A stretch of DNA of 64,000 bases from Pseudomonadales bacterium (lineage in GTDB: Bacteria; Pseudomonadota; Gammaproteobacteria; Pseudomonadales; Halieaceae), in the NCBI GenBank assembly GCA_024234815.1, contig JACKNO010000001.1, positions 1,054,001-1,118,000 of the forward strand, written 5' to 3'. Shown piece by piece: positions 27,626-37,783 of this stretch (position 1 is its first letter; the number at the start of each line of letters is the position of its first letter). A program made the translations under genes and the position numbers. Below the pieces are notes generated by a model. That model searched no databases, had not been told where the DNA came from, and worked only from the letters and a program-made list of their open reading frames with translations.

Positions 27626-27640
27626 AGGTTCGAAGAACCT
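27626..27640. repeat. Short perfect palindrome between kdgK and PL17
   Basis: AGGTTC (27626-27631) and GAACCT (27635-27640) flank GAA, giving a 15 bp palindrome 7 bp after the kdgK stop. It may be a protein-binding site or a small intercistronic hairpin; no U-run follows. Confidence 0.35.
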
Positions 27641-27707
27641 CACTCCGGCGCTCAGACGGACTTGGCCGGGCACGGCAAACGCAATCTACCTTGCAGGCTT
27701 CGATAAA

Positions 27708-29963
27708 ATGATAATGGCGAAGAACAAGTACGCGGTTTTTATTCTGATGCTGACGGCACTGTCAATGTCTCCGGCGGTGCAGTCACAGGAACATCCCATG
27801 TTGTTGTTGACCAGGAGCGGTGTCGAGACAATCAGGAGCCAACTGGGAAAGGTACCGCTGTTCGACGCTTCCGTGCAAAGCGCCAGGGAATTCGTCGATG
27901 CCGAAATAGCGCTGGGCATCGATACGCCGGTACCGAAGGATTTCTCCGGCGGTTATACCCACACGAGGCATAAGCAAAACTATATGGCGGCGCAACAGGC
28001 GGGCGTGCTGTTCCAGATTTTGCAGGATGAAAAATATGCCGCCTATGTCCGCGATATGCTGTTTCAATATGAAGCCATGTACAAGGACCTGCCGCTGCAC
28101 CCTCAGGAGAGGTCATATGCCCGCGGCAAACTGTTCTGGCAGTGTCTCAATGACAGCGTGTGGCTGGTTGCCATGAGCGAGGCCTACGACGCCATCTACG
28201 AGTGGCTGTCGGCGGAAGAGCGCGCGCAACTGGAGCAGAACCTGTTTCGTCCCTACGCAGATTTTATTTCCGTTCACAATATCCAGTTCTACAATCGGGT
28301 GCATAATCACAGCACCTGGGGCAACGCTGCGGTGGGCATGATCGGACTCGTCATGGGCGATGAGGAACTGATTCAGCGGGCCTTGCACGGGGTCGCGGAG
28401 GACGGAGAAATCGACTTCAGTCTCCAGGACAACGACGGCGGCTTTCTCAGGCTTGCCGGCCAGCAGCCCGGCTTTCTCTCCAACCTGGATGCGCCGTTCT
28501 CCCCGGATGGATACTTTACCGAGGGACCCTACTACCAGCGCTATGCCATGTATCCCTTTTTGATGTTCGCCCTGGCCTTGCACAACGCAAGACCTGACCT
28601 GCAGATATTGCAGCACAAGGATGGAGTGCTGCTGAAAGCGGTGGACGCCCTGCTGAACCTGACCGATGCGGATGGGGAGTTTTTTCCCTTGAACGATGCC
28701 CAGAAAGGCATGTCCTGGTTTACCCCCAGCCTGGTAGCGGCCGTTGACCTCGCCTATCACTACGGCGGTCGCGACCCCCGCTTGTTGAGCATTGCCGAGC
28801 AACAGGGTTCGGTGCTGTTGGACGAGGCGGGCCTGTCAGTGGCTATCGGCGTCCGCGATGGAAAAGCCGAACCCTATGAAAAACATTCCATTAATCTCGG
28901 CGATGGCCCCGACGGCAAGCAGGGGGGTGTCGCGGTGCTGCGCTACGGTAGTGAAGACCTGACCCTGGTCTTCAAGTACTCGGCCCAGGGCCTGAGTCAC
29001 GGCCACTATGACAAACTGTCGTTCTCCCTGTATGAGCGAGGCGATGAGATTCTGCAGGACTACGGCATGGTGCGCTTTGTCAACATCCAAAAGAAGGGTG
29101 GGGGCAACTATCTTCCGGAGAACAAAACCTGGGCGAAACAGACCATCGCCCACAACACGTTGACCGTGAATGAAACATCGCATTTCGGGGGGGATTACGC
29201 GAAGGGTAGCGAACACTCTTCGCAGCTGCATTTTTATGATGCCTCCCGGAGTGATATCCAGGTAGTCAGCGCTCGCGAGGACAATGCCTACCCGGGTACG
29301 CAGATGCTGCGTACGATGGCAGTGATCAAGGCGGAGAATTTCAAAAAGCCATTCGTGCTGGATATCCTCAAAGTTACCTCGGACACCAGTAATCAGTACG
29401 ACTTGCCGTTCCATTTTCTGGGCCAGGTCGTGGATACGACTTTTGAGTATGAATCGCCTGCCAGTTTAAGTGCTCTTGGCCAGGATAATGGCTACCAGTA
29501 TTTGTATCTTGAAGGCAAAGGGATTCCCGCCTCCAGCAATATCCAGTTCACCTGGCTGAACAGTGGCAGGTTCTATACCCTGACCTCCGCCACCAGGCAG
29601 GCTGATGAATTGCTGTTCACCAGGCTGGGGGCCAATGACCCCGAATTCAATCTGCGCCGCGATCCCGCGCTGATGATTCGCCGTAAAAATACGGGGGATA
29701 CTATTTTCGTCTCGCTGGTAGAGCCGCACGGAGCTTATGACCCCGTATCGGAATTCGCTGTCGATCCAGACAGCAATATTTCCAGCCTTGATATCCTGTA
29801 CGACGATGACGACTACACAGCGGTAGCCATTGTGGACTTAGAAGGGCAGGCGAGAGTGTTTATAGTAGCGAATGTGAATGCTGCAAAATCCGCACAGCAT
29901 GAACTGGATATAGACGGCAAGCCGTATCGTTGGAGCGGTCCTTTTTACGCTGCCGATTTTTAG
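27708..29963 (+). CDS. Oligoalginate lyase, PL17 (heparinase II/III-like)
   Basis: A 751-residue exo-acting lyase that turns alginate oligomers into unsaturated monouronate. A signal peptide ends near AVQSQ, so it is exported; no lipobox is seen. The alpha/alpha-toroid domain (about residues 25-380) holds YNRVHNHSTWGN, with the His near residue 201 that matches His202 of Saccharophagus Alg17C, and GYFTEGPYY, where the catalytic Tyr is expected. The C-terminal heparinase II/III beta-sandwich (about 385-740) contains GLSHGHYDKLSFSLY. ATG 27708 is used; ATG 27714 is also possible. It is the second lyase of the locus, completing depolymerisation started by PL6. Confidence 0.92.
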   Translation: MIMAKNKYAVFILMLTALSMSPAVQSQEHPMLLLTRSGVETIRSQLGKVPLFDASVQSAREFVDAEIALGIDTPVPKDFSGGYTHTRHKQNYMAAQQAGVLFQILQDEKYAAYVRDMLFQYEAMYKDLPLHPQERSYARGKLFWQCLNDSVWLVAMSEAYDAIYEWLSAEERAQLEQNLFRPYADFISVHNIQFYNRVHNHSTWGNAAVGMIGLVMGDEELIQRALHGVAEDGEIDFSLQDNDGGFLRLAGQQPGFLSNLDAPFSPDGYFTEGPYYQRYAMYPFLMFALALHNARPDLQILQHKDGVLLKAVDALLNLTDADGEFFPLNDAQKGMSWFTPSLVAAVDLAYHYGGRDPRLLSIAEQQGSVLLDEAGLSVAIGVRDGKAEPYEKHSINLGDGPDGKQGGVAVLRYGSEDLTLVFKYSAQGLSHGHYDKLSFSLYERGDEILQDYGMVRFVNIQKKGGGNYLPENKTWAKQTIAHNTLTVNETSHFGGDYAKGSEHSSQLHFYDASRSDIQVVSAREDNAYPGTQMLRTMAVIKAENFKKPFVLDILKVTSDTSNQYDLPFHFLGQVVDTTFEYESPASLSALGQDNGYQYLYLEGKGIPASSNIQFTWLNSGRFYTLTSATRQADELLFTRLGANDPEFNLRRDPALMIRRKNTGDTIFVSLVEPHGAYDPVSEFAVDPDSNISSLDILYDDDDYTAVAIVDLEGQARVFIVANVNAAKSAQHELDIDGKPYRWSGPFYAADF

Positions 29964-30052
29964 TGCTTGTCGGGCGTACAGCCCGCGGCGTGAAGGCGGG
30001 TGCAGCGATCATCGCGCTCCCCGGAAGAAATTTACTACGAGGTAGAACCACT

Positions 30053-30673
30053 ATGTCATTTGCAGAACAACTGGGCTATTGCCGGGTACTGCCGGTTATT
30101 ACGGTCCACAACATCGATGCCACCGTGCAACTGGCGCAGGCCCTGGCCAGGGGCGGCATGAAGGCGCTAGAGATCACCCTGCGCACGCCGGCTGCACTGG
30201 AAAGCCTGGGCGTGATAAAAGCCGCGGTTCCCGGGATGCTGATCGCCGCGGGAACAGTTACCAATCCCGACCTGTTGGACAAGGCCGCCGCCGCGGGGGC
30301 GGATTTCTGTGTGAGTCCGGGCCTTACGCCGGCCTTGTTGCGCGCATCCAGCGACAGCAATATTCGCCTCCTGCCCGGTGTAGCGAGTGCCTCAGAGGTG
30401 ATGCTGGGCCTGGATCACGGCCTTAAAATTTTCAAGCTGTTCCCGGCCGTGGCAGTGGGAGGTATCGAGTTGCTGAAGTCTCTCGCAGGGCCCTTCCCCG
30501 ATGTGCGGTTCTGTCCCACCGGTGGGCTCAATGCCGCCAATTTCCAGGAGTTTCTGGCCCTGCCCAATGTCATCTGCTGCGGCGGGTCATGGATGGTCAG
30601 TGCTGATCTGGTCGATAACGGCAAGTGGGAAGCTATTGAAGCACTGGCCCGCGCGGCCATGACAGACGTATAG
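30053..30673 (+). CDS. eda: KDPG/KHG aldolase
   Basis: A 206-residue class I aldolase that splits KDPG into pyruvate and glyceraldehyde 3-phosphate. The Schiff-base Lys is in KIFKLFPA and the conserved Glu in LEITLRT; GTVTNPDLLD and the phosphate-binding FCPTGGL are typical. The ATG at 30053 is chosen because family proteins begin about 15 residues before the first conserved strand; the in-frame opening extends upstream but its residues are unconserved. It is the last gene of the plus-strand alginate locus, 89 bp after the PL17 gene. Confidence 0.93.
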   Translation: MSFAEQLGYCRVLPVITVHNIDATVQLAQALARGGMKALEITLRTPAALESLGVIKAAVPGMLIAAGTVTNPDLLDKAAAAGADFCVSPGLTPALLRASSDSNIRLLPGVASASEVMLGLDHGLKIFKLFPAVAVGGIELLKSLAGPFPDVRFCPTGGLNAANFQEFLALPNVICCGGSWMVSADLVDNGKWEAIEALARAAMTDV

Positions 30674-30864
30674 ATAGCGTTGGTTCAAGGCGATTCGAGA
30701 TCAAAGAAATTTTTTGATGGAAAAAATAACTCGTACGAGTGGGTATCACGGAAATCGGCCCGACTGCTCACCAGTTATATGAACTGGCTTCCAGCGGCGA
30801 CAGCGTGGAGGTCATCGCCATCGCCGATCTCGGCAAGCCGGAAATGTTTCCCCTGAGTACCGAT

Positions 30865-31830
30865 TCAGGCCTGTTCATCCCGCAGAGTGTCGGACGCTTT
30901 GACGAGGGCAGACGCCATTCCCGCATCGAGGGGCGAATGGGCGCCATCGGGCACAATTGTAAGCCTGGAGTGCGGCAGCGCCTGGTGGAGGTCCCAGGCG
31001 GAAATGGGCGGGCATATGATGTCGTAGCGACCCTGGATGATGTGGCAGGGGATATTGGCGATCGTGTCCGCATTATCCAGGATGTAGTTGTCTTCCGGCA
31101 TAAAGAAGTTGTTGACCGAGTAGTTTGATTCCAGTCTGGCGATGGCCACTGCGGTATGGTCATTGGCCATTTGATCAAGCTGCTTTGGGTCTGGAAAGAG
31201 CGCGTTCATCGAACCCTCCCATCGCGACCAGGAGCGCGCAGCCTCCAGCGCCTGCGACGGATCCTCCTGGTTGAGCAATTCGTGGTAGGCCGCCAGTACA
31301 TCCTGCCGACCGTTGAGTGGTGCAATGAAGCGGGCCCACTCGTCGGGATAGATCTTCGCGGCGCCACCGGGCGCAAAAAGCCAGTCGATTTCCGCCTGTC
31401 TGCCCAGGAAGATGCCGCGGATAATTATACCGGCCACACTGGCGGGGTGTTTTATCGCATAGCTCAGCGCCAGCAGGCTGCCCCAACTGCCTCCCATGAC
31501 GACCCAGTTGTCGATAGCGAGGTGGCGCCGGAGTTTCTCGAGGTCCTCGACCAGTTCCCATGTCGTGTTTCCCTCGATTTCGGCGTGGGGCTTGCTACGG
31601 CCAGCGCCGCGCTGATCCAGCAGCACCACCCGATAATGCTCCGGGTCGAAAAAACGCCGGTAATCGGGGTGGATGCCAACCCCTGGACCGCCGTGGAGGA
31701 ACACCGCGGGACGACCGTTGGGCGAACCGGCTTCTTCGTAGTAAAGCGTATGTCGCTCCGATACCGCCAATGTGCCGGTCGCATAGGGTTCGATTGGAGG
31801 ATAGAGAGTTGTGCTGTTTCCGAGGCTCAT
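30865..31830 (-). CDS. pip: Proline iminopeptidase
   Basis: A 321-residue alpha/beta hydrolase that releases N-terminal proline from peptides. Signs of the S33 family are HGGPGVG (oxyanion region), LLDQRGAGRS, the nucleophile elbow GGSWGS, and the late DGAHS with the catalytic His. Length fits the usual 310-320. It converges on the alginate locus and is separated from eda by a 191 bp gap in which I see no gene. It is probably cytoplasmic, as no signal peptide is present. Confidence 0.92.
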   Translation of the reverse strand: MSLGNSTTLYPPIEPYATGTLAVSERHTLYYEEAGSPNGRPAVFLHGGPGVGIHPDYRRFFDPEHYRVVLLDQRGAGRSKPHAEIEGNTTWELVEDLEKLRRHLAIDNWVVMGGSWGSLLALSYAIKHPASVAGIIIRGIFLGRQAEIDWLFAPGGAAKIYPDEWARFIAPLNGRQDVLAAYHELLNQEDPSQALEAARSWSRWEGSMNALFPDPKQLDQMANDHTAVAIARLESNYSVNNFFMPEDNYILDNADTIANIPCHIIQGRYDIICPPISAWDLHQALPHSRLTIVPDGAHSPLDAGMASALVKASDTLRDEQA

Positions 31831-31943
31831 GTTCAGTGTTAGTCCAGGTAATCAGGTAGTGTGCAGACTAACACTCTTCCCTCCCGAGCAGTCAATGGGC
31901 TGCGGCAAAGCCCACCGCAGTGGGCCTGGCCGGTGAGTTTTGT

Positions 31944-32525
31944 TTACCCTTTGGCGCGTCGGGCCAGGCCTGCCAGTCCCAGCAGTGCTGAACCGAATAG
32001 CCACGCGGCGGCGGGGAGTGGGACTGCGCTGGTTCCAACATAATCACCGAAAGTATTCAGACCCTCAGTATCTCCAGCGAAGTAAAGCTGCGGTCCTGAA
32101 ACACCACCCCCGATCGCGCCTGGTTGGTGGCTCAATTCGCCACTGGGATTCAGGATGTCGAGTGAGCCGGAGGTGACGGCTGATTCACCTGAAAAAACCA
32201 GTTGAAAAATGCCTCCGCCCGTATCGGCCACTTCGATTCCAATGAGCGATAAATCCGCCGGATCGAAAGGAGGCCCAACATAATTCACGAGCCCGACATT
32301 GCCGACGAATGTCGAACTGTAACTGACGCCGGTAAGCTCGCTTAGCAGGAACGATCCGGCCACTATTGGTCCGTCGTAGACGAAAGTGCCTGTGCCAACG
32401 ATGGTGCCGGGATCAATTACCCCATCGTCCACAGAGTCGTAAACAAGATTGAACTTGGCCGCCTGTGCGCAACCTGCCCATGCAGTGAACAACGAAACAG
32501 CCAGTAACCCTGTAACAGTTTTCAT
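31944..32525 (-). CDS. VPLPA-CTERM sorting-domain protein
   Basis: A 193-residue secreted protein. The signal peptide (MKTVTGLLAVSLFTAWAG...) is followed by a beta-rich body with no known catalytic motif, then the sorting tail AVPLPAAAWLFGSALLGLAG and a basic end ARRAKG. The body (FNLVYDSVDDGVIDPGTIVG) resembles small PEP-CTERM proteins of unknown role. The target exosortase is not in this window. It lies alone between the iminopeptidase and the diguanylate cyclase on the same strand. Confidence 0.85.
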   Translation of the reverse strand: MKTVTGLLAVSLFTAWAGCAQAAKFNLVYDSVDDGVIDPGTIVGTGTFVYDGPIVAGSFLLSELTGVSYSSTFVGNVGLVNYVGPPFDPADLSLIGIEVADTGGGIFQLVFSGESAVTSGSLDILNPSGELSHQPGAIGGGVSGPQLYFAGDTEGLNTFGDYVGTSAVPLPAAAWLFGSALLGLAGLARRAKG

Positions 32526-32792
32526 TCAATGGTCTCCATCGCTATCAGTTTCTGGTGCAGTATCCTCGTACTGCAAGTTTCATGCCACCCAAGTAAATAC
32601 TGGGGCTCCGGCGCCTCAAGGCCGGTATACCATTGGATATTGTAAAGAAACGTGACAGGGTGAATCTGACGGTGGAGCGCGCCCGGCCGACGGAATCGTT
32701 TTATGAATACCGGCGAGCGCTGTCGATTCCCGCCGGCTAGCACCTCGTATTGGAGTGGGATGGCAACAGATGATCATTCGCACGGGTAATTG

Positions 32793-33962
32793 TCACGAAC
32801 CCGTTTTATTGGCCGGTGCAATTCCCGCGGCGAGGGCATCATCACTGCCTGAAGCGGGGGCCGGTAAACTTCCAAAAATTGCAACCCGGTCCCGCCCGCC
32901 ACGCTTGGCGTCGTAAAGTGCCTGGTCAGCATGATCAAGCAGGGACTGGAAGGTGTCATCGCCCGGTACATTAATTGATACGCCGATGCTGACGGTAACG
33001 GGGATGGCAACACCTTCATAGACGATTTTCAATTCGCGGACAGCGTCAAGTACGCGCCTGGCCAGTGCCATCACCTGCGGTTCATCGGCATCCGGCAAAA
33101 CGATGGCAAATTCTTCACCGCCGATTCGACCGACGACCTCATCGGCGCGAACCATCCTGGATAGTAGCCCGCCCAGTGCGGTAATCACGGCATCACCGGC
33201 GCTGTGGCCGAGGCTATCGTTTATTCGCTTGAAGTGATCGACATCAAGCATCAGTACGGCACAGCGCCGTCCCGTTCGTACCGCATGGGCCGCGATCCGG
33301 ACTCCTTCCTCGTTCAGTGCGCGGCGATTGGCGATACCGCTGAGGGCGTCAACGCGTGCCATATCCTCCAGCTGCTGGGTCAGCTCAAGGGCGCGACGGG
33401 TCGCTGCAGCCAGCATCTCGGAGCTGCGGTACAGAGCGACCACATACATCATGCCACTCAATGCCATGCAGTAGTGGAGCGCATCCCCGACATTCAGCAT
33501 CGACACGGTGGCTGGCCCGAGGATGAACAGAATCGCAACCACGGTCACGCTACCCTGGGATGCATACTGCGCTGCGGTACCACCGCTCAAGCCAATCAGG
33601 AAGATATAGGTATAGACATCCACGAGTGCGTTGTCGTCGCGCACGAAGAACCAGGCTCCGATGCCCCAGATCAGGCTGACCAGGGCCATCGACCCAGCGA
33701 ATATGTGCTCCCAACGCACCGATTCAAAGCGCGCGTCGCCGGCAGCGAAATAGGCAGCCGCCAGGCGCTGACGGACCACGCTGGAGATAACCAGGAGAGC
33801 GAGCCAGCCCGCGAGCAGTGCATGGTCGACATACGGCCACAGGCCAATAGTAACCATTAATGCAGCCAGGGGGCTGAAGATCTGGTTGCGAACTGCTTGC
33901 TGGTAGGCCCGTTCGAGGTGCTCGGTGCGCAGCGCCTCCTCTATTCGCGTTTGGTCCACCAT
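32793..33962 (-). CDS. Membrane-bound GGDEF diguanylate cyclase
   Basis: A 389-residue protein that makes cyclic di-GMP. The N-terminal half (about residues 25-200) has five to six hydrophobic helices. The C-terminal GGDEF domain (about 210-375) has MLDVDHFKRINDSLGH and the active-site RIGGEEF near residue 280, so it should be catalytically competent. The inhibitory I-site reads RADE at the position of the usual RxxD, so product inhibition may be altered. The ATG at 33962 is used; an opening extends upstream without family-like sequence. No neighbouring gene hints at its signal. Confidence 0.88.
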   Translation of the reverse strand: MVDQTRIEEALRTEHLERAYQQAVRNQIFSPLAALMVTIGLWPYVDHALLAGWLALLVISSVVRQRLAAAYFAAGDARFESVRWEHIFAGSMALVSLIWGIGAWFFVRDDNALVDVYTYIFLIGLSGGTAAQYASQGSVTVVAILFILGPATVSMLNVGDALHYCMALSGMMYVVALYRSSEMLAAATRRALELTQQLEDMARVDALSGIANRRALNEEGVRIAAHAVRTGRRCAVLMLDVDHFKRINDSLGHSAGDAVITALGGLLSRMVRADEVVGRIGGEEFAIVLPDADEPQVMALARRVLDAVRELKIVYEGVAIPVTVSIGVSINVPGDDTFQSLLDHADQALYDAKRGGRDRVAIFGSLPAPASGSDDALAAGIAPANKTGS

Positions 33963-34146
33963 ATCTATGACTCTGCTCCCACCTTTAGAGTGCCAGCGAT
34001 ATCGTGCCACCGACCTGCGTATAATCGTACCCGCTGCCGACCGATATTGCCAAGTTAACAGCCGCAAGTCCTACCTGAGTTTGCCGTCTTTCAACTTGGG
34101 GTAATAAACTCAGGGGAGTGACGATCCAGTCGTCCCTCATCGGCTG

Positions 34147-35706
34147 CTAGTTATGTCTTACCTGCGAGTTTATAAACGCTCTCACATCTTTAAGCAGTTT
34201 TAGGCGGGACACATCGTTCACATACATCATGTGGCCTCCATCATAGTAGTGATAGCGTACGCGGTCGGTCTTTATGTCATGGCGGTTGAGTGTAAACTCG
34301 GCATCGAAAAAAGGCGTGACCAGGTCATAGTATCCGGACGCCACCATAACCTTAAGTGCGGGATTGATACGCAGCGCGCTGGACAGAGCATGCGCGGTAT
34401 TCACCGGCGTTGGCTCCCAACTCTCCCCTTCCGGGGTCGGCTGCCAGCGCCAGGTCTTGCCCAGTTCCGGGTCTGCCGGCGCCATGTAGACACGGTCCCA
34501 GGTGATATTCAGGTCCTGTCGCATATAGTTCATCAGGGCGGATTTGAACGCAGAAGAAATGGCGTCGCTGGCCGCATCACTTTCCACATCGGCATTGAGG
34601 TCGTCAATGTCGTCACGCGTATATCTGGAATCCAGCAGCCCCACCGCCAGTCCCTGGTCACGCAGCAGTTCCTTGGCGAAACGGAAACCGGTAACACGGA
34701 GATTGGCACGCTCGATGAATGCGGGGCTCAAGCCAGTGAAGTAAGCCAGGCGCTCATTCACCTGTTTACGGCTGGCCGGGTCAAGGGTGTTACCCTTGAA
34801 CAGCGCGGGCATCAGTTCATCGGTGGCAAACAGGCGGGACTGATTAAGAAAAGCCTCGCGGTCTGCGGGAGCAGGGCTGACCTTGCCGTGAAACAAGGCA
34901 GTGGCTGCCATGGTGGGCAGATAGGTAATGTGGGAAATCAGGTTGTCGCGCACATAGGGGGTTGAGCCCGCGTAATCCAGGGCCTGGGAAACAAACACAA
35001 TGCCATTCAGGCTGAGCATCATGTTCCCTTCAAGGATATTGGCGACCGCTGCGGCCCGGGTGGTTCCAAAACTTTCGCCGAGCAGGAACTTCGGGGAGTT
35101 CCAGCGGCCGTTAGCTGTAACCCAGTCGCGGATGAACTCGGCCATGGATTGTGCGTCTTCAGTCAAACCCCAGAATTCTTTGCCTTCATGTTTTCCCAGG
35201 GCTCTGGAAAAACCGGTGCCCACCGGGTCCACGAACACCAGGTCGGTTACATCGAGAATAGTCTCCGGAGCATTAATTATCGGGTACGGAGGCGCGCCGG
35301 GATAGGAGGCGTCACTGGGCACGGATATCCTCTTGGGTCCGAAGCTTCCCATGTGCAGCCACAATGAAGCTGAGCCGGGGCCACCATTCCAGACAAAGGT
35401 TACCGGGCGAACTTCGGTGTTGCTGTCTAATTTCCTGGTGTAGGCAAAGGTAAATATGGCCGCTTTGGGCTGGTCTTCTGCGTCACGCAGATAGGTTTCA
35501 CCCGCGGTTACGGTGTATTCAATCTTTTCGCCATTGAAGGTGCCGGAGTGCTGCGACACGAACGTTGTGGGCTCGGGAACTGGCCTTTCCTGCTTTTCCA
35601 GCTTTACCTCTACCTCAACTTCTTTTTCCTGGGCAAAAGCCGCAGCGCTCAGCCACAGAAAACCGATGCAAATAGAGCACAGTACCGGATAGATTTTTCT
35701 ATTCAT
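34147..35706 (-). CDS. S10 serine carboxypeptidase-like protein
   Basis: A 519-residue secreted peptidase. The signal peptide ends near AAAFAQEK and is followed by a charged Glu/Lys stretch. S10 motifs: WNGGPGSAS (oxyanion), VDPVGTGFS, nucleophile elbow GESFGTTRA, Asp in SGYYDLVTP, His in DGGHMMY. Such bacterial S10 proteins are periplasmic and remove C-terminal residues from peptides. Transcribed alone. The start was set by the signal peptide. Confidence 0.9.
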   Translation of the reverse strand: MNRKIYPVLCSICIGFLWLSAAAFAQEKEVEVEVKLEKQERPVPEPTTFVSQHSGTFNGEKIEYTVTAGETYLRDAEDQPKAAIFTFAYTRKLDSNTEVRPVTFVWNGGPGSASLWLHMGSFGPKRISVPSDASYPGAPPYPIINAPETILDVTDLVFVDPVGTGFSRALGKHEGKEFWGLTEDAQSMAEFIRDWVTANGRWNSPKFLLGESFGTTRAAAVANILEGNMMLSLNGIVFVSQALDYAGSTPYVRDNLISHITYLPTMAATALFHGKVSPAPADREAFLNQSRLFATDELMPALFKGNTLDPASRKQVNERLAYFTGLSPAFIERANLRVTGFRFAKELLRDQGLAVGLLDSRYTRDDIDDLNADVESDAASDAISSAFKSALMNYMRQDLNITWDRVYMAPADPELGKTWRWQPTPEGESWEPTPVNTAHALSSALRINPALKVMVASGYYDLVTPFFDAEFTLNRHDIKTDRVRYHYYDGGHMMYVNDVSRLKLLKDVRAFINSQVRHN

Positions 35707-36309
35707 GCTAATAAGTCCACAAAACGTAGAGTAGATGAAGTCATCCCGGTCTCACCCCAGGCACACTCCTGTTGCTCAATTACAACTGATTCCACATACC
35801 TGAAGGATGAACGTGTTTCTTTCAAGCGCGGGTCCTGCATTGTTAATGGTGTTCCGCCTTGCCGCAAGCATCATTATCGGGGATTTACTGGCCCGGTGGG
35901 CGCGATGTCGCCGTGCAGGAGCAGTGGCCTCCGTCATGAGTACCGACAAGCGGCTTGAACTTTCATTTGGAAACACCGTCGGGTCAGCGGAAATACGAGT
36001 GTTATCTCCGGATGCGATGCTTTGCAAGTATTTGCCGACAATTGCAATGGCAGGAATTTACGGTCCCGGAGATGATCGACAGGTCTCCAGCAGTATCCGT
36101 GGCATTTCCTGAGATTATTTTTCGAGAAGGAAAAAGACGAAGCTGTTCGTGGCTGGAGTTTTTGGTGGGGACACCGACCAGTCGCTCGACTTCCCGCGGT
36201 TCCGCTAGCATGCGGACTTGAAGAACTGGAAAAAAGGGAAAAGGGGTCAGACCCCTTTTACTAGACCCCTTTTACTATTCGGGTCAGCCCCCTTTTACGC
36301 TTTTACTCC
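35707..36309. other. 603 bp intergenic region
   Basis: No convincing gene. Two overlapping plus-strand openings (35807-36112 and 35955-36221) have no start context and no recognisable sequence. The right end (36239-36306) holds a cluster of GGGGTC palindromes described separately. The promoter of the S10 gene must lie at the left end. Confidence 0.5.
36239..36306. repeat. GGGGTC palindrome repeat cluster
   Basis: A perfect palindrome with arms AAAAGGGGTC (36239-36248) and GACCCCTTTT (36250-36259) is followed by two partial copies (CTAGACCCCTTTTACT and GGGTCAGCCCCCTTTTACG). The same unit, mostly as AAAGGGGTCAGAGCCCTTTT, recurs near 41618-41727, 42854 and 46457. This is a dispersed REP-like family of the genome. 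Confidence 0.75.
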
Positions 36310-37332
36310 TTAGCGATTGGCCGCCATTGCGGTGACCAGTTGTGTGTTAGCGTCCTTGAGCAATCCGCTGGTAACTGTTTGGTATGCGTTGGGATCAGCA
36401 GTGACAGCAAATGTTCCGCTATTCGTTGAGGAAATGTCCGCCAGCCCGCCAACAACCATGCTGAATATACCCGCCGCGCTCTCTGCTGTTGACGTTGTCT
36501 CCTCAATAGAGCCGAACTCTTCTACAGAATAGACAGGCTGTCCCAGTGAAATGGAGCCAATATTTTTACTGAACGTGCCATCGTATCCGCCGATGATGGT
36601 GACCGTACTCCCGGGCACAATCGACAACCCCGGGTCCAGAGATACCGATGACGTGGAGCGATGAGAGCCGCCATAGCCTTCAGTATTCACGAAGTTGACC
36701 AGGAAGTTCGCGTTTACGATGGTGATCTTATCCGCATCCGCCGCAGCCTGGAACGCTATGCCGGGGTTGGCGAAGCCGATACCACTGCTGAGGGCGCCAA
36801 ACCCACTGGACTTCTCGCCGACCATAAAAAACAGTTCCTGCCCGCTGGGTGCAAAATAGACTACATCGGATTTTGGCGCTAACGTTATGTCGTCAAGTTT
36901 CGATGGACTGGCTGCGCTGGTAGCCTTTTTGTAGGCATCCAAATTGGTCAAAACTGAACGATCCAGCACAATGTATCCGTTGGCTTCCAACTCGGACACG
37001 AAGTCCTTGTAGGCAGCATCCGTTATCTCCTGCATGGTACTCTCCGGTACGCCCACGAGGTTCGATTTTACCGTGGTTTTCGCAGCCGCATTGCTTGAGA
37101 ACGCTCCGCCCCCCGACGTTTCCGACGCCCTGTTATACTGGATGAAACCGACTTTAAAACTCCCGATCACCACTTCTTTCTTGCCTTGAAAAGCCGCTGC
37201 GGTGGTGACACTGACACTGTCTTTCTCCTGTCCAAAAACATCCGTTTGTTTTACCGGGGTAATAGCATCACTGCCAGTGACACAGCCGCCCAGAAGGAGT
37301 GCGCTTGCCAAAACAACACCAATTTTTTTCAT
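36310..37332 (-). CDS. Hypothetical lipoprotein
   Basis: A 340-residue predicted lipoprotein: short basic start, hydrophobic core and lipobox LLGGC at about residue 17. The mature part starts VTGSDAITPVKQTD and has a Ser/Gly/Ala-rich surface character, with a segment FVSELEANGYIVLDRSVLTN that looks like an alpha/beta unit. I recognise no family. It ends close to a palindrome cluster that may serve as its transcription end. The ribosome-binding site is weak. Confidence 0.7.
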   Translation of the reverse strand: MKKIGVVLASALLLGGCVTGSDAITPVKQTDVFGQEKDSVSVTTAAAFQGKKEVVIGSFKVGFIQYNRASETSGGGAFSSNAAAKTTVKSNLVGVPESTMQEITDAAYKDFVSELEANGYIVLDRSVLTNLDAYKKATSAASPSKLDDITLAPKSDVVYFAPSGQELFFMVGEKSSGFGALSSGIGFANPGIAFQAAADADKITIVNANFLVNFVNTEGYGGSHRSTSSVSLDPGLSIVPGSTVTIIGGYDGTFSKNIGSISLGQPVYSVEEFGSIEETTSTAESAAGIFSMVVGGLADISSTNSGTFAVTADPNAYQTVTSGLLKDANTQLVTAMAANR

Positions 37333-37783
37333 TTTTTAGCCCGATAGTTGGAAAGCGCTAATATAAAAAGAGTAGCTAAATGCGGCAAGCTGCAAAACCT
37401 GGTTTCTCGATGCAGAAGTGTGAAGTAGTAATCAAATATGTAAGTTCGTGATAGAAAAAGTATGAACCTGTTACGTCATGCTCAGGTCGGTGACGTAAAT
37501 ACTGCGGGCTGAGTTGCGCGAATTGAGTAGCGCCATATCCGTCCGACAGCGGATCTGTGGCGGGCGCGCTGGTTTGAAAGGGTTGTGCCGGGCTCAATGC
37601 CGGTGGCTGCACATCTTGTTGTTGTGTCAGGAATGCTTACACTCTGGATTCCGTCTATTACTGAGCTATCTCTATAGCATTGTTTTAATAAGTATTTTGG
37701 ATTTATGGCCCGAGTTGTGCTGAATCAACATGGCGATACACTTTGGCATTGATACGACAATACTCGGGATAAGGAGTCTCAAA

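Noticed and set aside
28113..28802. 229-codon minus-strand opening within the PL17 lyase
   Set aside because: Shadow of the lyase reading frame, which carries the conserved His and Tyr motifs.
30739..31128. Plus-strand opening over the end of the proline iminopeptidase gene
   Set aside because: It starts without ATG or ribosome-binding site and is antisense to conserved iminopeptidase sequence.
35807..36221. Two overlapping plus-strand openings in the gap after the S10 peptidase
   Set aside because: No start context, no recognised family and two frames compete; treated as non-coding.
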